A DNA stretch of 64,000 nucleotides from Promicromonospora sukumoe (GCF_014137995.1 NZ_JACGWV010000002.1:1302001-1366000); one strand, 5' to 3'; positions 7,575 through 15,662 are shown, numbered from the stretch's first letter. The notes: generated by a model from the sequence alone, not told the origin. A program made the numbers and translations.

Positions 7575-7735
7575 GGTAGCGGTAGCGGGGCCGGCGTGCC
7601 CTGGAAGTGGGGTGCGGAGTGTGTTTCGAGGGGGTAGCGGGAGGGCCGCTACCGCGCTACTTCGTTGGAATCACGCGGTTTTCGGCGGTAGCGCTGCCGC
7701 TACCGGTAGCGGGGCTCTGCGCTACCTGCGCTACC
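7575..7735. repeat. Phased GGTAGCG/CGCTACC repeat array
   Basis: About ten copies of GGTAGCG or its complement occur, beginning at 7575, 7581, 7633, 7647, 7687, 7698, 7705, 7720 and 7729, plus one variant at 7655. Some are spaced 9 bp and some form inverted pairs. The array covers the 3' end of the membrane-protein gene 7657-8025 and the following intergenic space. This is the same layout as the TGGGACGG array at 2079-2284. Confidence 0.7.
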
Positions 7736-8025
7736 CCCGTCGCGGCCTCGGGACCCTCGGGCAGGGGCTCCGGGACGGGGCCGAGGCTGATCCTGGTCAC
7801 GACCAGGACGACGGCGGCGAGGAACGCGAGGGCGGCGACGGCGGCGAGCACCTGAGCCACCGGGGCCAGGCCGAACGCCAGGTGGGCGACGGTGAGGGCC
7901 GAGGCCGAGACGAACACGAACCCTGTGCGGGTGATGCCCGTCTCGATGGCGTTGACCAGGGCGTTTGCGTCCCGGACCAGTGCGGCGTACTCCTGCGGGT
8001 CCATCTGCTCTGTGGTGGTGCTCAT
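7657..8025 (-). CDS. Small two-helix membrane protein (122 aa)
   Basis: A polar N-terminus (about 30 residues) is followed by two hydrophobic segments at about 36-56 and 58-77, and an Ala/Pro/Gln-rich cytosolic tail (GVAQVAQSPATG) encoded by the CGCTACC repeats. GGAGGAA precedes ATG 8025. Small membrane proteins near the translocase gene in Streptomyces plasmids act in intramycelial spreading (Spd); that role is inferred from position and topology only. Confidence 0.65.
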   Translation of the reverse strand: MSTTTEQMDPQEYAALVRDANALVNAIETGITRTGFVFVSASALTVAHLAFGLAPVAQVLAAVAALAFLAAVVLVVTRISLGPVPEPLPEGPEAATGVAQVAQSPATGSGSATAENRVIPTK

Positions 8026-8084
8026 GGCTTCCTCCAGATTCGGGGACGGGCGCGGGGACAGGCAGGTTCACGTCGGGTAGCTGG

Positions 8085-8306
8085 TCACCGGCCCGCCTTG
8101 GCCTGGTCCAGCGCGCTCTTGGCGGCGTTCATCACCTCGACGCTGGCGAGGAAGTCCTGCCACGCCTTCCAGACCTTGACCTGGCTGGTCTTCCCGGCGG
8201 TGAGGGCATCGTCGGCGCGGTCGTGGATCCGGCCGAGCTCCTTGCTCCGGGCGGCGGCCTGGTCGTAGGCCCGCTGTGCCTGCCGGATGCGGTCGGTGTT
8301 GCTCAT
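8085..8306 (-). CDS. Small helical protein (73 aa)
   Basis: It starts MSNTDRIRQAQRAYDQAAAR and is helical and charged throughout. Its N-terminus resembles the 94-residue protein at 6234-6518. ATG 8306 was chosen over an upstream in-frame start because GGAGGAG lies 7 nt before it. Function unknown. Confidence 0.65.
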   Translation of the reverse strand: MSNTDRIRQAQRAYDQAAARSKELGRIHDRADDALTAGKTSQVKVWKAWQDFLASVEVMNAAKSALDQAKAGR

Positions 8307-8363
8307 CGTGGTTCTCCTCCTGATCACGGTGACGGTGACGGCGGTCGGTCGGTCGGTGGTGGA

Positions 8364-8555
8364 TCAGAGCGTGTAGCGCATGTGGCCGATGAGGGCGCCC
8401 TGGTGGTCGTACACGGGGACGTCGATCGCCTCGGGGCCGAAGTCGCCGTGCTTGGCGCGTCGCCGGTCGGCCTTGGCGCGCAGGGCGGCGAGCTGTGCCT
8501 TGGTGAGCTTGGCGCCCTGGGCGGCGAGCATGTTCGGGGCGGTGATCTTGACCAT
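8364..8555 (-). CDS. Small hypothetical protein (63 aa)
   Basis: It is basic and Ala/Lys-rich in the first 40 residues (KLTKAQLAALRAKADRRRAKHG), then a short beta-rich end (VPVYDHQGALIGHMRYTL). A purine-rich site (AAGGGAG) precedes ATG 8555. No family recognised. Confidence 0.6.
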   Translation of the reverse strand: MVKITAPNMLAAQGAKLTKAQLAALRAKADRRRAKHGDFGPEAIDVPVYDHQGALIGHMRYTL

Positions 8556-8610
8556 GGCGGGTGCTCCCTTAAGGGTGGTGTTCGACGGCGGGCAGGTAGA
8601 TCAGGACGTG

Positions 8611-9729
8611 TCAGGCCGCCTCGGCGTCGCTGTCCGTGTCGGTGGCGCTGTCCGTGGCCGGGCGGAGCTCGGCCAGCAGGCGGCGCGCCGTCCGGTCGGT
8701 CACGTGGTGCCCGGCGTCGGACAGCGCGGCCAGGGCGTCACTGGCGGTCGCGGCCGGGCTGGTGGACAGCAGGCCGGACACGATGTCCCGGCGGACAGCC
8801 CGGTCACCGGCCGACGCCGCCGGGCGGACGGTTCGAGGCGACTTGGGCCGGACAGCGGCGCGGACGTTGGCCCGGACACGGGGCGTGTCCTGTCCGGCCG
8901 CCGGGGTGGCGGACAGGCGGTCGGTGTCCGCCTCGGTGTCCGCCAGGATGTCCGCGACCTCGGCCCGGACAGCGTCGGCCGCCTTGTCCTCGTAGTCCGG
9001 CCCGGACACGACCGGGGCGGCGAGGTGTCCGGCAACGCGGTTGTTCGCCTCGACGTGCAAGCGGGCCACATCGGTCACGGCGTCCGCGACGGCGGACAGC
9101 GAGTCCATCCACTCCACGGTCCGGGTGCGCATCTCGGCCGGGGGAACCGACTTGAGAGCGACAGCGCGAGCGGCCCGGCGGCGAGCCTCGGCACGCTCGA
9201 TCGCACGGCGGGCGGCGGGGGTGCCGTCGTCGGCGGCGTGCGCCCGGACAGCGTCCTCCGTGGTCAGGAACAGAGCGTGCATCCGCATGGACTGCCGGAT
9301 GCTCGCCCAGGTGTTCCCGGACGCGAGGTGGCGGTCACCGATGAGGGCGAGGTGCCACATCAAGGCGGCCAGCAGGGGCACGACGAACCGGAAGAGGACC
9401 GCGCCGGCCGGGTGCCCGAGGTAGACCTCGTGCCATGCGGCGAACACACCGGACGCCGTGGACAGCGCCCACGTCAGGGTCAGCAGGGTGCCGCCCGGCC
9501 GGTTGTCCCGGGCGGCCTCCCGGGCCAGCAGAGCGACGGTCACGAGCGACAGCTCGAACACCCCGGCGGTGGTGTACGCGGTGGCCTGGTCCATGCCCAG
9601 GACGTCGCTCCCGAACCCGACCATGGCGAGGTAGGCGGACACGGTCGAGATGACGGCGACGGAGACGGCTCCGCCCAGAACCAGGCGGCGCGACCCGCGC
9701 CGCGGTGCATCGGTGGTGTTGGTGCTCAT
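8611..9729 (-). CDS. DUF2637-family membrane protein (transfer/spread type)
   Basis: The protein has 372 residues. Four hydrophobic segments lie at about 15-38, 50-66, 80-98 and 108-125, matching the DUF2637 membrane domain common on actinomycete conjugative plasmids. A charged helical region and a C-terminal winged-HTH-like segment follow (ASDALAALSDAGHHVTDRTARRLL, which resembles an HTH). ATG 9729 follows a GGAG site. Such proteins accompany TraB-type translocases and are proposed to act in plasmid spreading. The DNA is unusually rich in CCGGACA, noted separately. Confidence 0.75.
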   Translation of the reverse strand: MSTNTTDAPRRGSRRLVLGGAVSVAVISTVSAYLAMVGFGSDVLGMDQATAYTTAGVFELSLVTVALLAREAARDNRPGGTLLTLTWALSTASGVFAAWHEVYLGHPAGAVLFRFVVPLLAALMWHLALIGDRHLASGNTWASIRQSMRMHALFLTTEDAVRAHAADDGTPAARRAIERAEARRRAARAVALKSVPPAEMRTRTVEWMDSLSAVADAVTDVARLHVEANNRVAGHLAAPVVSGPDYEDKAADAVRAEVADILADTEADTDRLSATPAAGQDTPRVRANVRAAVRPKSPRTVRPAASAGDRAVRRDIVSGLLSTSPAATASDALAALSDAGHHVTDRTARRLLAELRPATDSATDTDSDAEAA

Positions 9730-9764
9730 GGTGGTGCTCCTCTCGTGTGTGGGGTGGTGCCCGC

Positions 9765-9956
9765 TCATCGGGCGCGTTCCATCTGGGCGGCGGTCAGGGT
9801 GATCAGGCGGGTAGGCCGGGCGAGCTGGACCAGGTAGACGTACGGGTCGCTGCCGTCGTCCACGCGGGTGTCGTCCACGTCCACGACGCGTCCGACCTGT
9901 CCCCGGGACGGCCCGGCCGTGACCCGGACCTTGGCCTTGACGCTGAACGTGCTCAT
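9765..9956 (-). CDS. Small KOW-like beta protein (63 aa)
   Basis: The central VRVTAGPSRGQVGRVVDVDD resembles a KOW turn (V-x-SGPxRGxxGxVxxID), the nucleic-acid- or protein-binding motif of NusG and some ribosomal proteins. It is directly upstream of DUF2637 and 3 nt after the translocase stop, so it belongs to the transfer operon. Function inferred only. Confidence 0.6.
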   Translation of the reverse strand: MSTFSVKAKVRVTAGPSRGQVGRVVDVDDTRVDDGSDPYVYLVQLARPTRLITLTAAQMERAR

Positions 9957-9959
9957 GGG

Positions 9960-12149
9960 TCAGTCCTCCGTGGTGGTGTCGGTGCCCAGCTCGGTGACGA
10001 TCTCGGCGCGGACCAGGCCCTTGCGGGTGCCCTCGGTGCCGTTGTGGCGGCCCTTGACGTCGCGGGCCTTGACGCCGTGGCGGCGGGCGGCTGAGTTGAC
10101 CTGGGTGGCGTTCCAGCCGTCGTAGAGGGTCGGCTTGTGCTCGGCCAGGCGCTCGGCCAGCACCTCGGACCAGACCTTCCCGTTGGGCCAGGCGGGGTCG
10201 TTCTCGGGCCAGACCGCGATCAGGTGGTGCAGGATCGTGGACCGGTCGTCGTCGGCGGCGATCTCCCCAGCGGCCATGCCCGAGAGCCAGCCGCCCTCGG
10301 TGCGGGCGATCAGGGCACGCTCGACGATCTTTTCCGAGGTCGGGATGTCGATGTACGCGCCACGGACCAGGGCCGGGGACTCGCCCTCGCCCCGGAAGTA
10401 GGCAAGGCCCTTGTCGTTGGTGGTGAAGTTGTTCGCGGCGAACCCGGCGGCGTGCGCCCCGTTACCGAGGACGACGTCGTTGGCGCGCCAGTCCATGACC
10501 ATCAGGCACCACCGGTAGGTGCAGGCCCGCGAGATCGACGCGGGGATCATGTCGTTGTTCGGCTCCTGGGTGGCGAGCCAGAGCATGATCCCGGTAGCGG
10601 GACCACGCTTGACCAGGTCCTCACACAGGGCCGCGATCTCCTTGCCGTACGTGGCGTCGGTGAACGCGATGTGGCACTCGTCGATCAGGATTCCGATCGG
10701 GTGCAGCCCCAGCTCGTGCTGGTCTGCGATGTCGCTGGTGATCTTCTTTTCCTTGACCGACAGGCCACGGATCGTCGCGGCGCGGCGGGCGCGGTCCTCG
10801 ACGAGCCGCTTGAGGTCGTCCCGGATGAACTTCATGTCATCGGTGGAGTCGCCCACGCGCAGGGCGTGCGCGATCGGCCCGAGCGAGTCCAGGTCGCCGG
10901 TGGCCTTGAGGTCGTAGGCGTGGATCTCCACACGCGGGTCCAGGGCCATCGCCATGCCGATGGTCCGCAGCGCGAGGGTCTTGCCCATGCGGGGGACGGC
11001 GCCGATGATCCCGGAGTTGAACATCAGCGTGGCGGTCACGTCGCGGTGGCGGACGTCCTCGGCCAGGGCGATGGGCTCGAACACGTTGGTCGCCCCGGAC
11101 TTGGCGTGCTTCCACTTCACGGCGTCGCGCTTGTGCAAGGGCTTGTCCGAGATGAACAGAACCAGGCGTGCCTCGTGCACCTCGGTGTCGCCCGAGGGCC
11201 ACACGCAGCCCTTCTGCCGGCGCAGCGCGGAGGCCAGGCGGTTGCGCAGCTTGACGACGTCCTCGGCGGTCTTGCCCGGGGGCAGGTCCACCAGGACCTC
11301 GACGCCGCCGCGCAGGGTCCGCATGCCCAGGATCTCCAGGCCGGGCAGGCCGCGCTTGGACGGCTCCGGAGAGATCCCGAGCGTGGCCAGGGCCTCGGTG
11401 ACGAACGGGATCGTGATCGTCGGGGCCTTGGCCTTGCGGCCCGTGGCCTTGGCCAGCCACGGAGCCCGGGCAATGCCATACCCGCCCATGCTGCCGACCA
11501 GGGCGAACAGGGCCGCCCAGGTCGCCCACCACGGAGTGAACTGGATGAACAGCAGCGCGCCCACGAACCCGGCCAGGGACAGGCCGACCGTCGCGAACCA
11601 CCGCGCCCGCAACAGGGCCGCGTAGTCCTTGCGGATCTCCGCGTCCTCCCCCGCGGCGCGGGCGGCCTTGCGTCGCTCGGCGCGGTGGGTCTTGTAGTCC
11701 AGGTCCCACACCCAGGTCCAGTGCCGCTGAGCGAGCAGACCGGCACCGTACGGGGCCAGAACGACAGCGATGAGCGGGTAGAGCGGGATCAGGACCCAGT
11801 TCGAGCCCAGCCACGACGTGGCCTGATCGACCTCACGGCGAGCAACAGACGGAGCACGACCGGTCAGCGACCGCAGACCGTCCAGCAGGGCCAGGACACC
11901 GCCCGGAGCGTCGTCGTCCTCGTACTCGTCGTCCTCGTCGCCCACCTCCCCGCCGGCCACCTCGACCGACGGGGAAGCAGCGCGACCCTGGTCCAGCGTG
12001 TTCGCGTCAGCGCCACTGAGGGTCGCGTCAGCGATGGACTCGCCCACGGCCTCCGGGCCGCTCGGCAGGGCGAGCAGCGCCTCCAGCTCCGCGATCTCCG
12101 AGGCGTCGTCAGGCGGGTAACCGCCCTCGTGCTCGTTGGGGGTGGTCAC
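9960..12149 (-). CDS. traSA: FtsK/SpoIIIE-like conjugative DNA translocase (TraB/TraSA type)
   Basis: The protein has 729 residues. An acidic N-terminus (EDDEYEDDD at about 71-80) is followed by membrane helices at about 118-140 and 185-225. The RecA-like motor has Walker A GAVPRMGKT (383-391) and Walker B IGILIDECH (485-493), and the C-terminus looks like a winged helix. Single FtsK-like proteins of this type move double-stranded DNA between mycelia without nicking. The GTG start at 12149 overlaps the upstream stop as GTGA. The frame continues upstream to 12542 but overlaps two other minus-strand genes, so the shorter start is preferred. Confidence 0.9.
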   Translation of the reverse strand: MTTPNEHEGGYPPDDASEIAELEALLALPSGPEAVGESIADATLSGADANTLDQGRAASPSVEVAGGEVGDEDDEYEDDDAPGGVLALLDGLRSLTGRAPSVARREVDQATSWLGSNWVLIPLYPLIAVVLAPYGAGLLAQRHWTWVWDLDYKTHRAERRKAARAAGEDAEIRKDYAALLRARWFATVGLSLAGFVGALLFIQFTPWWATWAALFALVGSMGGYGIARAPWLAKATGRKAKAPTITIPFVTEALATLGISPEPSKRGLPGLEILGMRTLRGGVEVLVDLPPGKTAEDVVKLRNRLASALRRQKGCVWPSGDTEVHEARLVLFISDKPLHKRDAVKWKHAKSGATNVFEPIALAEDVRHRDVTATLMFNSGIIGAVPRMGKTLALRTIGMAMALDPRVEIHAYDLKATGDLDSLGPIAHALRVGDSTDDMKFIRDDLKRLVEDRARRAATIRGLSVKEKKITSDIADQHELGLHPIGILIDECHIAFTDATYGKEIAALCEDLVKRGPATGIMLWLATQEPNNDMIPASISRACTYRWCLMVMDWRANDVVLGNGAHAAGFAANNFTTNDKGLAYFRGEGESPALVRGAYIDIPTSEKIVERALIARTEGGWLSGMAAGEIAADDDRSTILHHLIAVWPENDPAWPNGKVWSEVLAERLAEHKPTLYDGWNATQVNSAARRHGVKARDVKGRHNGTEGTRKGLVRAEIVTELGTDTTTED

Positions 12150-12340
12150 GCCAGCACCCCGCTGAAGATGTTGTTGAACAGCTCCTGGATCATGACCGAG
12201 GCGTCCTGACCGACCGGCGTAGCGGCCAGCATCAGGCCGGTGGCGACCATGAACAGCGACGGTCCCCAGCGCTCCGGGCCCCACTTGCACAGGCAGAACG
12301 CGACGACGGCGAAGATGAACGCGATAACGGAGATAGCCAT
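12146..12340 (-). CDS. Small membrane protein (64 aa)
   Basis: Two hydrophobic helices (AISVIAFIFAVVAFCLCKW and SLFMVATGLMLAAT) are followed by a short amphipathic tail. A GAGG site precedes ATG 12340. It overlaps the translocase start by 4 nt, so it is translationally coupled and probably works with the translocase at the membrane. Confidence 0.75.
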   Translation of the reverse strand: MAISVIAFIFAVVAFCLCKWGPERWGPSLFMVATGLMLAATPVGQDASVMIQELFNNIFSGVLA

Positions 12341-12352
12341 TGGGGTGTCCTC

Positions 12353-12655
12353 TCAGGCGGCAGTGCGGTGGGCAGGGCGGATGACGACCCGGCGGGCCGT
12401 GGAAAGCGGCTGGACCAGTCCGAAGACCGGGGCCGTAGACGTAGCGCGGGAGGCGCGGGTCCGGATGACCGTGTTCAGGGCGGTCACCGCGCGGCGGTGA
12501 GCCTCGGTCGCGGCCGGGCCGGGCGAAGCGGCCATCTGGCACTCGGCGTCCACCACGGCGACCTCGGCCGAGATGACCGGCTCCTCGGCGGCGATGGCCG
12601 CGAGGTCGGTGAACGTGGGCTCAACCTCGAACCCCGCGTAGTCGGTGTAGGTCAC
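12353..12655 (-). CDS. Hypothetical transfer-operon protein (100 aa)
   Basis: The N-terminal half is acidic (YTDYAGFEVEPTFTDLAAIAAEE) and the C-terminal third basic (RTRASRATS ... RRVVIRPAHRT). GTG 12655 was chosen because it overlaps the previous stop as GTGA with GGGGTGGGG upstream; GTG 12664 is an alternative. It sits in the operon start between the coiled-coil protein and the small membrane protein. Confidence 0.6.
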   Translation of the reverse strand: MTYTDYAGFEVEPTFTDLAAIAAEEPVISAEVAVVDAECQMAASPGPAATEAHRRAVTALNTVIRTRASRATSTAPVFGLVQPLSTARRVVIRPAHRTAA

Positions 12656-12909
12656 CAGCCCCACCCCCGACGACCGTTGCCACCGTTGCCACGCTCAGCG
12701 GCAAGGGCGGCCTCGTGGACCTTGCGAACCCGGTCCTTCATGGCCTCGACCTTCCGGGCCAGAGACGCCGCCGTACGGCCGTCCTCCTTGAGGCCGTCAG
12801 CGGTGGTGCCGTGCTGGGTCAGGACCCGGGCGGCCTTGTTCAGGCCGTCCTGGGCTTCGAACAGGTACCTGCGTGCTACGTCCAGACCACTGATGCGGTG
12901 CTGAGACAT
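12652..12909 (-). CDS. Small coiled-coil protein, first gene of the transfer operon (85 aa)
   Basis: The sequence is mostly helical (SGLDVARRYLFEAQDGLNKA ... ASLARKVEAMKDRVRK) with a Gly/Trp tail (GNGGNGRRGWGW). GAGG lies upstream of ATG 12909. It is the promoter-proximal cistron of the long minus-strand operon. Confidence 0.65.
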   Translation of the reverse strand: MSQHRISGLDVARRYLFEAQDGLNKAARVLTQHGTTADGLKEDGRTAASLARKVEAMKDRVRKVHEAALAAERGNGGNGRRGWGW

Positions 12910-12933
12910 CTCACTACCTCGCTTCCTCGTCGT

Positions 12934-12968
12934 GACTGTGATCCGGATCTATGTCCCGGGTCACAGTC
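12934..12968. promoter_or_regulatory. GACTGTGA/TCACAGTC inverted repeat in the transfer-operon leader
   Basis: It is an 8-bp perfect inverted repeat with a 19-nt spacer, between the -10 region and the first start codon. It is a possible operator or leader hairpin. Confidence 0.45.
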
Positions 12969-12981
12969 CTGTTGAGAGGAA

Positions 12982-13010
12982 ACCTTGCAAGTTGCGAGGC
13001 AACCTGTCAA
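12982..13010 (-). promoter_or_regulatory. Probable promoter of the transfer operon
   Basis: On the minus strand a perfect TTGACA (13010-13005) is followed after 17 bp by CAAGGT (12987-12982). The spacer contains the inverted repeat GTTGC-GAG-GCAAC (plus-strand order), a likely repressor site for the divergent GntR-type regulator, as KorSA represses transfer genes in pSAM2. Confidence 0.55.
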
Positions 13011-13067
13011 CTGATTGGTGCCCTCGCATCTGATTTGGCAGCGGGCGCTCAGGCGTGGATGATCGGT

Positions 13068-13102
13068 AACCAGCCAGTTGTTAGGCCGAAACCAGCCAGT
13101 TG
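13068..13102 (+). promoter_or_regulatory. Two direct AACCAGCCAGTTG repeats before the regulator gene
   Basis: Copies at 13068-13080 and 13090-13102 are identical over 13 bp and spaced 22 bp (two helical turns). They end 27 bp before the start codon. They are probably operator half-sites for autoregulation. Confidence 0.6.
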
Positions 13103-13128
13103 CGAGATTCCAATGTGAGGTAGGTCAC

Positions 13129-13974
13129 ATGTCGCAGTACAGCGCCGACGACGTTGGCGGCAAGAAGCTCGAACGAGTGGAGCGGATCCTCCGAAACGAC
13201 ATCGAAGCGGGCAGGCTCCGAGACGGTGCAGCGTTGCCCTCGTCGCGCGATCTGGCCGAGCAAATGGGCGTAAGCGCCTGGACGGTGAGCAAGGCGATCG
13301 AACAGCTCGTAGCCGACGGTCTCGTTGAGGCCATCTCCCGCTCTCGCCGCATCGTTCGAAGCGGCATCACAGCGCCAACTGAGAGCGGTAAGCCCCGCCG
13401 ACCGCACGTGTTCCTGATCGGCGGCTACGCGGGTAGCGGCAAGTCGGAGCTGAGCCGCGTGCTGTCTCGGGTCACGGGATCCGCCATCGTGGACAAGGAC
13501 ACGACAACGCGCGCCGTCGTCGAAAGGCTTCTCGAAGAGCTCGGGCGACCGGCGCACGACCGTGAGTCACAGACATACCTGGAGCACGTGCGCCCGTTCG
13601 AGTACGAGGCGCTTCTTGCAACCATTGAGGAGAACGCCGAGGTTGGTGTAGGGGTCATCGCCACAGCGCCGTTCATCCGTGAGTTTCAGGACGCTGCGTG
13701 GATCGAACGAATCGGCACGCGCCTGAACGCGGCGGGCGTCGGGCTCAGCCTGGTCTGGGTGCGCTGCGACGCAACCACGATGCACACCTACCTGAAGCGT
13801 CGTGGTGCTGCTCGCGACACGGGCAAACTCTCGAACTGGGACGACTACATCGCGGGAATCGACCTCGCATTCCAGCCAGCAGCGGACCACGTCATCATCG
13901 ACAACTCAGCGTCCAGCGAGCCTCTGCAGAGCCAGGCAACCAAGATGCTCGCGACCATTTCGGCGGCGGCATGA
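13129..13974 (+). CDS. GntR-type regulator fused to a P-loop NTPase/kinase domain
   Basis: The protein has 281 residues. Residues 12-78 form a GntR winged helix (LPSSRDLAEQMGVSAWTVSK). Residues 93-270 form a P-loop domain with Walker A GGYAGSGKS (98-106), DKDTTTRAVVERLL and a later WVRCDATTMHTYLKRRG, reminiscent of small-molecule kinases and AAA_33 proteins. ATG 13129 follows GAGG; an upstream start at 13078 lacks a site. By position it replaces the KorSA/Pra-type regulator of AICEs. The effector domain is unusual for a transfer repressor. Its stop overlaps the aldolase start (ATGA). Confidence 0.8.
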   Translation: MSQYSADDVGGKKLERVERILRNDIEAGRLRDGAALPSSRDLAEQMGVSAWTVSKAIEQLVADGLVEAISRSRRIVRSGITAPTESGKPRRPHVFLIGGYAGSGKSELSRVLSRVTGSAIVDKDTTTRAVVERLLEELGRPAHDRESQTYLEHVRPFEYEALLATIEENAEVGVGVIATAPFIREFQDAAWIERIGTRLNAAGVGLSLVWVRCDATTMHTYLKRRGAARDTGKLSNWDDYIAGIDLAFQPAADHVIIDNSASSEPLQSQATKMLATISAAA

Positions 13975-14612
13975 CCACGCGGCCCTCAAGCGCGGCACAG
14001 GCGATACGCGACGCGCGGCTACTCCCGATCCTGCGCGGGCCGGACGTTGAGCGCCTTGCCGACGTCGCTGAGGTGCTGGTGTCCGAGGGAATTCGGGCGC
14101 TGGAATTTCCCATCGCCCGGCCAGAGGTTCTTTCGGTGGTTACGAAGATTGCAAGCCGCCTCGGGAACACCGGATACGTCGGTGCCGGCACGGTGCGAAA
14201 CGTCACTGACGCACAGCGAGCGATCGACGCCGGCGCGGGCTTCCTGGTCGCTCCGAGCATGTCAATGCCGGTGATCGAATACGCCCGGGAACGCGGCATT
14301 GGGTTCGTTCCTGGGGTCTTCACTCCGAGTGAGATCGACGCGGCCACCCAGGCGGGCGCCGAGGTGGTCAAGCTCTTCCCTGCCAGCTCGCACAGCCCGA
14401 AGTTCATTCGTCAGCTCCTGCCACCGCTGCCGGACGCCGGAATCATGCCGACCGGGACGATCACGCGGCAGGATGCCCGCGCGTGGCTCGATGCCGGGGC
14501 TGTCGCTCTCGGCGTCGGCTCCGACCTTGTAGGCGACAGCATGAACACCGGCGACTACAACGCGGCCCGGACCTCGGCGCGCGAGTGGCTAGCCATCGTG
14601 GGTGCCGAGTAG
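13971..14612 (+). CDS. KDPG/KHG aldolase family protein
   Basis: The 213 residues match the full length of bacterial KDPG aldolases (class I, trimeric TIM barrel) that cleave 2-keto-3-deoxy-6-phosphogluconate to pyruvate and glyceraldehyde-3-phosphate. E45 (ALEFP), the Schiff-base K134 (VVKLFPA), GAGTV at 72-76 and MPTGTI are present, so activity is plausible. It is coupled by a 4-nt overlap to the GntR-P-loop gene. A sugar-acid aldolase is not a known AICE core function, so it is cargo or has been recruited for an unknown signal. Confidence 0.85.
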   Translation: MTTRPSSAAQAIRDARLLPILRGPDVERLADVAEVLVSEGIRALEFPIARPEVLSVVTKIASRLGNTGYVGAGTVRNVTDAQRAIDAGAGFLVAPSMSMPVIEYARERGIGFVPGVFTPSEIDAATQAGAEVVKLFPASSHSPKFIRQLLPPLPDAGIMPTGTITRQDARAWLDAGAVALGVGSDLVGDSMNTGDYNAARTSAREWLAIVGAE

Positions 14613-14660
14613 TCGCGTCGACGCATTCGCGTCGGCGGCGGGCTCTAATCTCAAAACCTC

Positions 14661-14702
14661 TAACAGCAATGGCCCATCCTCCCGGATGGGCCATTGCTGT
14701 TA
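14661..14702 (+). terminator. 19-bp perfect hairpin after the aldolase gene
   Basis: Arms 14661-14679 and 14684-14702 are perfectly complementary with a 4-nt loop. There is no T-run, but it lies 48 bp after the aldolase stop and should end that transcript. Confidence 0.7.
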
Positions 14703-14717
14703 ATGCATGCTGTTCTC

Positions 14718-15239
14718 ATGCACCACACACCAATGGTGGCGGCCGTAACGCTCGCAGTGGTCATGATGGTGACCGGGTGTAGCGCACAGCCGCTGGTAAG
14801 CACCGCACCAAGCCCGGCCGCGTCCCAGTCACCATCTGCCGATCCAACGCCCATCCATACCATTCGCGATCGCTGCGAAGCCTTCACCAGTGCGGTCGCC
14901 GAACTTCTCGGGTCGGAAATCGTCAAACGCGATGACCGGAGCCTCAGCGATGGTGTGGAAGCGTGCTGGTGGCAGACGGACTACTCCGGCTACATCGCAG
15001 CACTTAGCGGTCCCGCGCCGCTCGATTTCGTCGCGATCCTTGATGACCTGTACGACGAGCCCACCGCATGGCACCGCTCGATGGATTCGCCAATGTGGGC
15101 CACAGGTCAGGGGGTCGGCGGGCAAGCATCGTGGACCTCGAAAGATGAGAGCGTTCAGACCGGCATCATTGCCCGAGGGATCGACGGCGATCGACTCATG
15201 GACCTCATGGGGTTGGCAGCGGAGATAGCCCAGTATTGA
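14718..15239 (+). CDS. Putative lipoprotein
   Basis: A hydrophobic leader (MVAAVTLAVVMMVTGC) ends in a lipobox VTGC, followed by a Ser/Pro/Ala linker and a globular domain with two Cys (RCEAF, EACWWQ), about 173 residues. The family is not recognised, though it is similar in plan to small actinobacterial DUF3558-like lipoproteins. Start uncertain: ATGs at 14703, 14718 and 14733 are in frame and none has a clear ribosome site. It is exported and anchored to the outer face of the membrane. Possibly an exclusion or cargo function. Confidence 0.6.
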   Translation: MHHTPMVAAVTLAVVMMVTGCSAQPLVSTAPSPAASQSPSADPTPIHTIRDRCEAFTSAVAELLGSEIVKRDDRSLSDGVEACWWQTDYSGYIAALSGPAPLDFVAILDDLYDEPTAWHRSMDSPMWATGQGVGGQASWTSKDESVQTGIIARGIDGDRLMDLMGLAAEIAQY

Positions 15240-15246
15240 GCGAACC

Positions 15247-15588
15247 TCACCGGTCGAGGTACTCGCACGCGTCGCGATGCACGACGGCCGACCACTCGCC
15301 CCAGCCGGGATACTCCGCGGTGAAACTCCGCCACGGGCCGCGAACATGGGTGACCTCTCCAACCATCGTCACGACAGTGCCGTCGTAAGCACGGGCGGTG
15401 CATCGGGCGGGGATCGGCTGCGGCAGCTTGACTGCCGGGACCGACGCCGGACCCTGATGTTCGATCAGACGCTCAGCCGCCCATCCCCGCTCCTCCAGGC
15501 CATGTTTACGCCACGACGCGATCCGGCGCTCTTGCGCCTGCCTATCCCGCTCACGCCCCGCGTCGCCCACATGGGCCGTGCCGTTCAT
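15247..15588 (-). CDS. Hypothetical protein (113 aa)
   Basis: The N-terminal third is charged (RERDRQAQERRIASWRKHG); the C-terminal part looks like a small beta fold (TARAYDGTVVTMVGEVTHVRG). It converges with the lipoprotein gene. No family recognised; coding is plausible from codon usage only. Confidence 0.5.
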   Translation of the reverse strand: MNGTAHVGDAGRERDRQAQERRIASWRKHGLEERGWAAERLIEHQGPASVPAVKLPQPIPARCTARAYDGTVVTMVGEVTHVRGPWRSFTAEYPGWGEWSAVVHRDACEYLDR

Positions 15589-15662
15589 GGGTATCAGTAT
15601 GGACCACTATTCGAACACAGGTGCTATCCGGTCTGGGCAAACGGAGCCGAGGGACCCCATGA

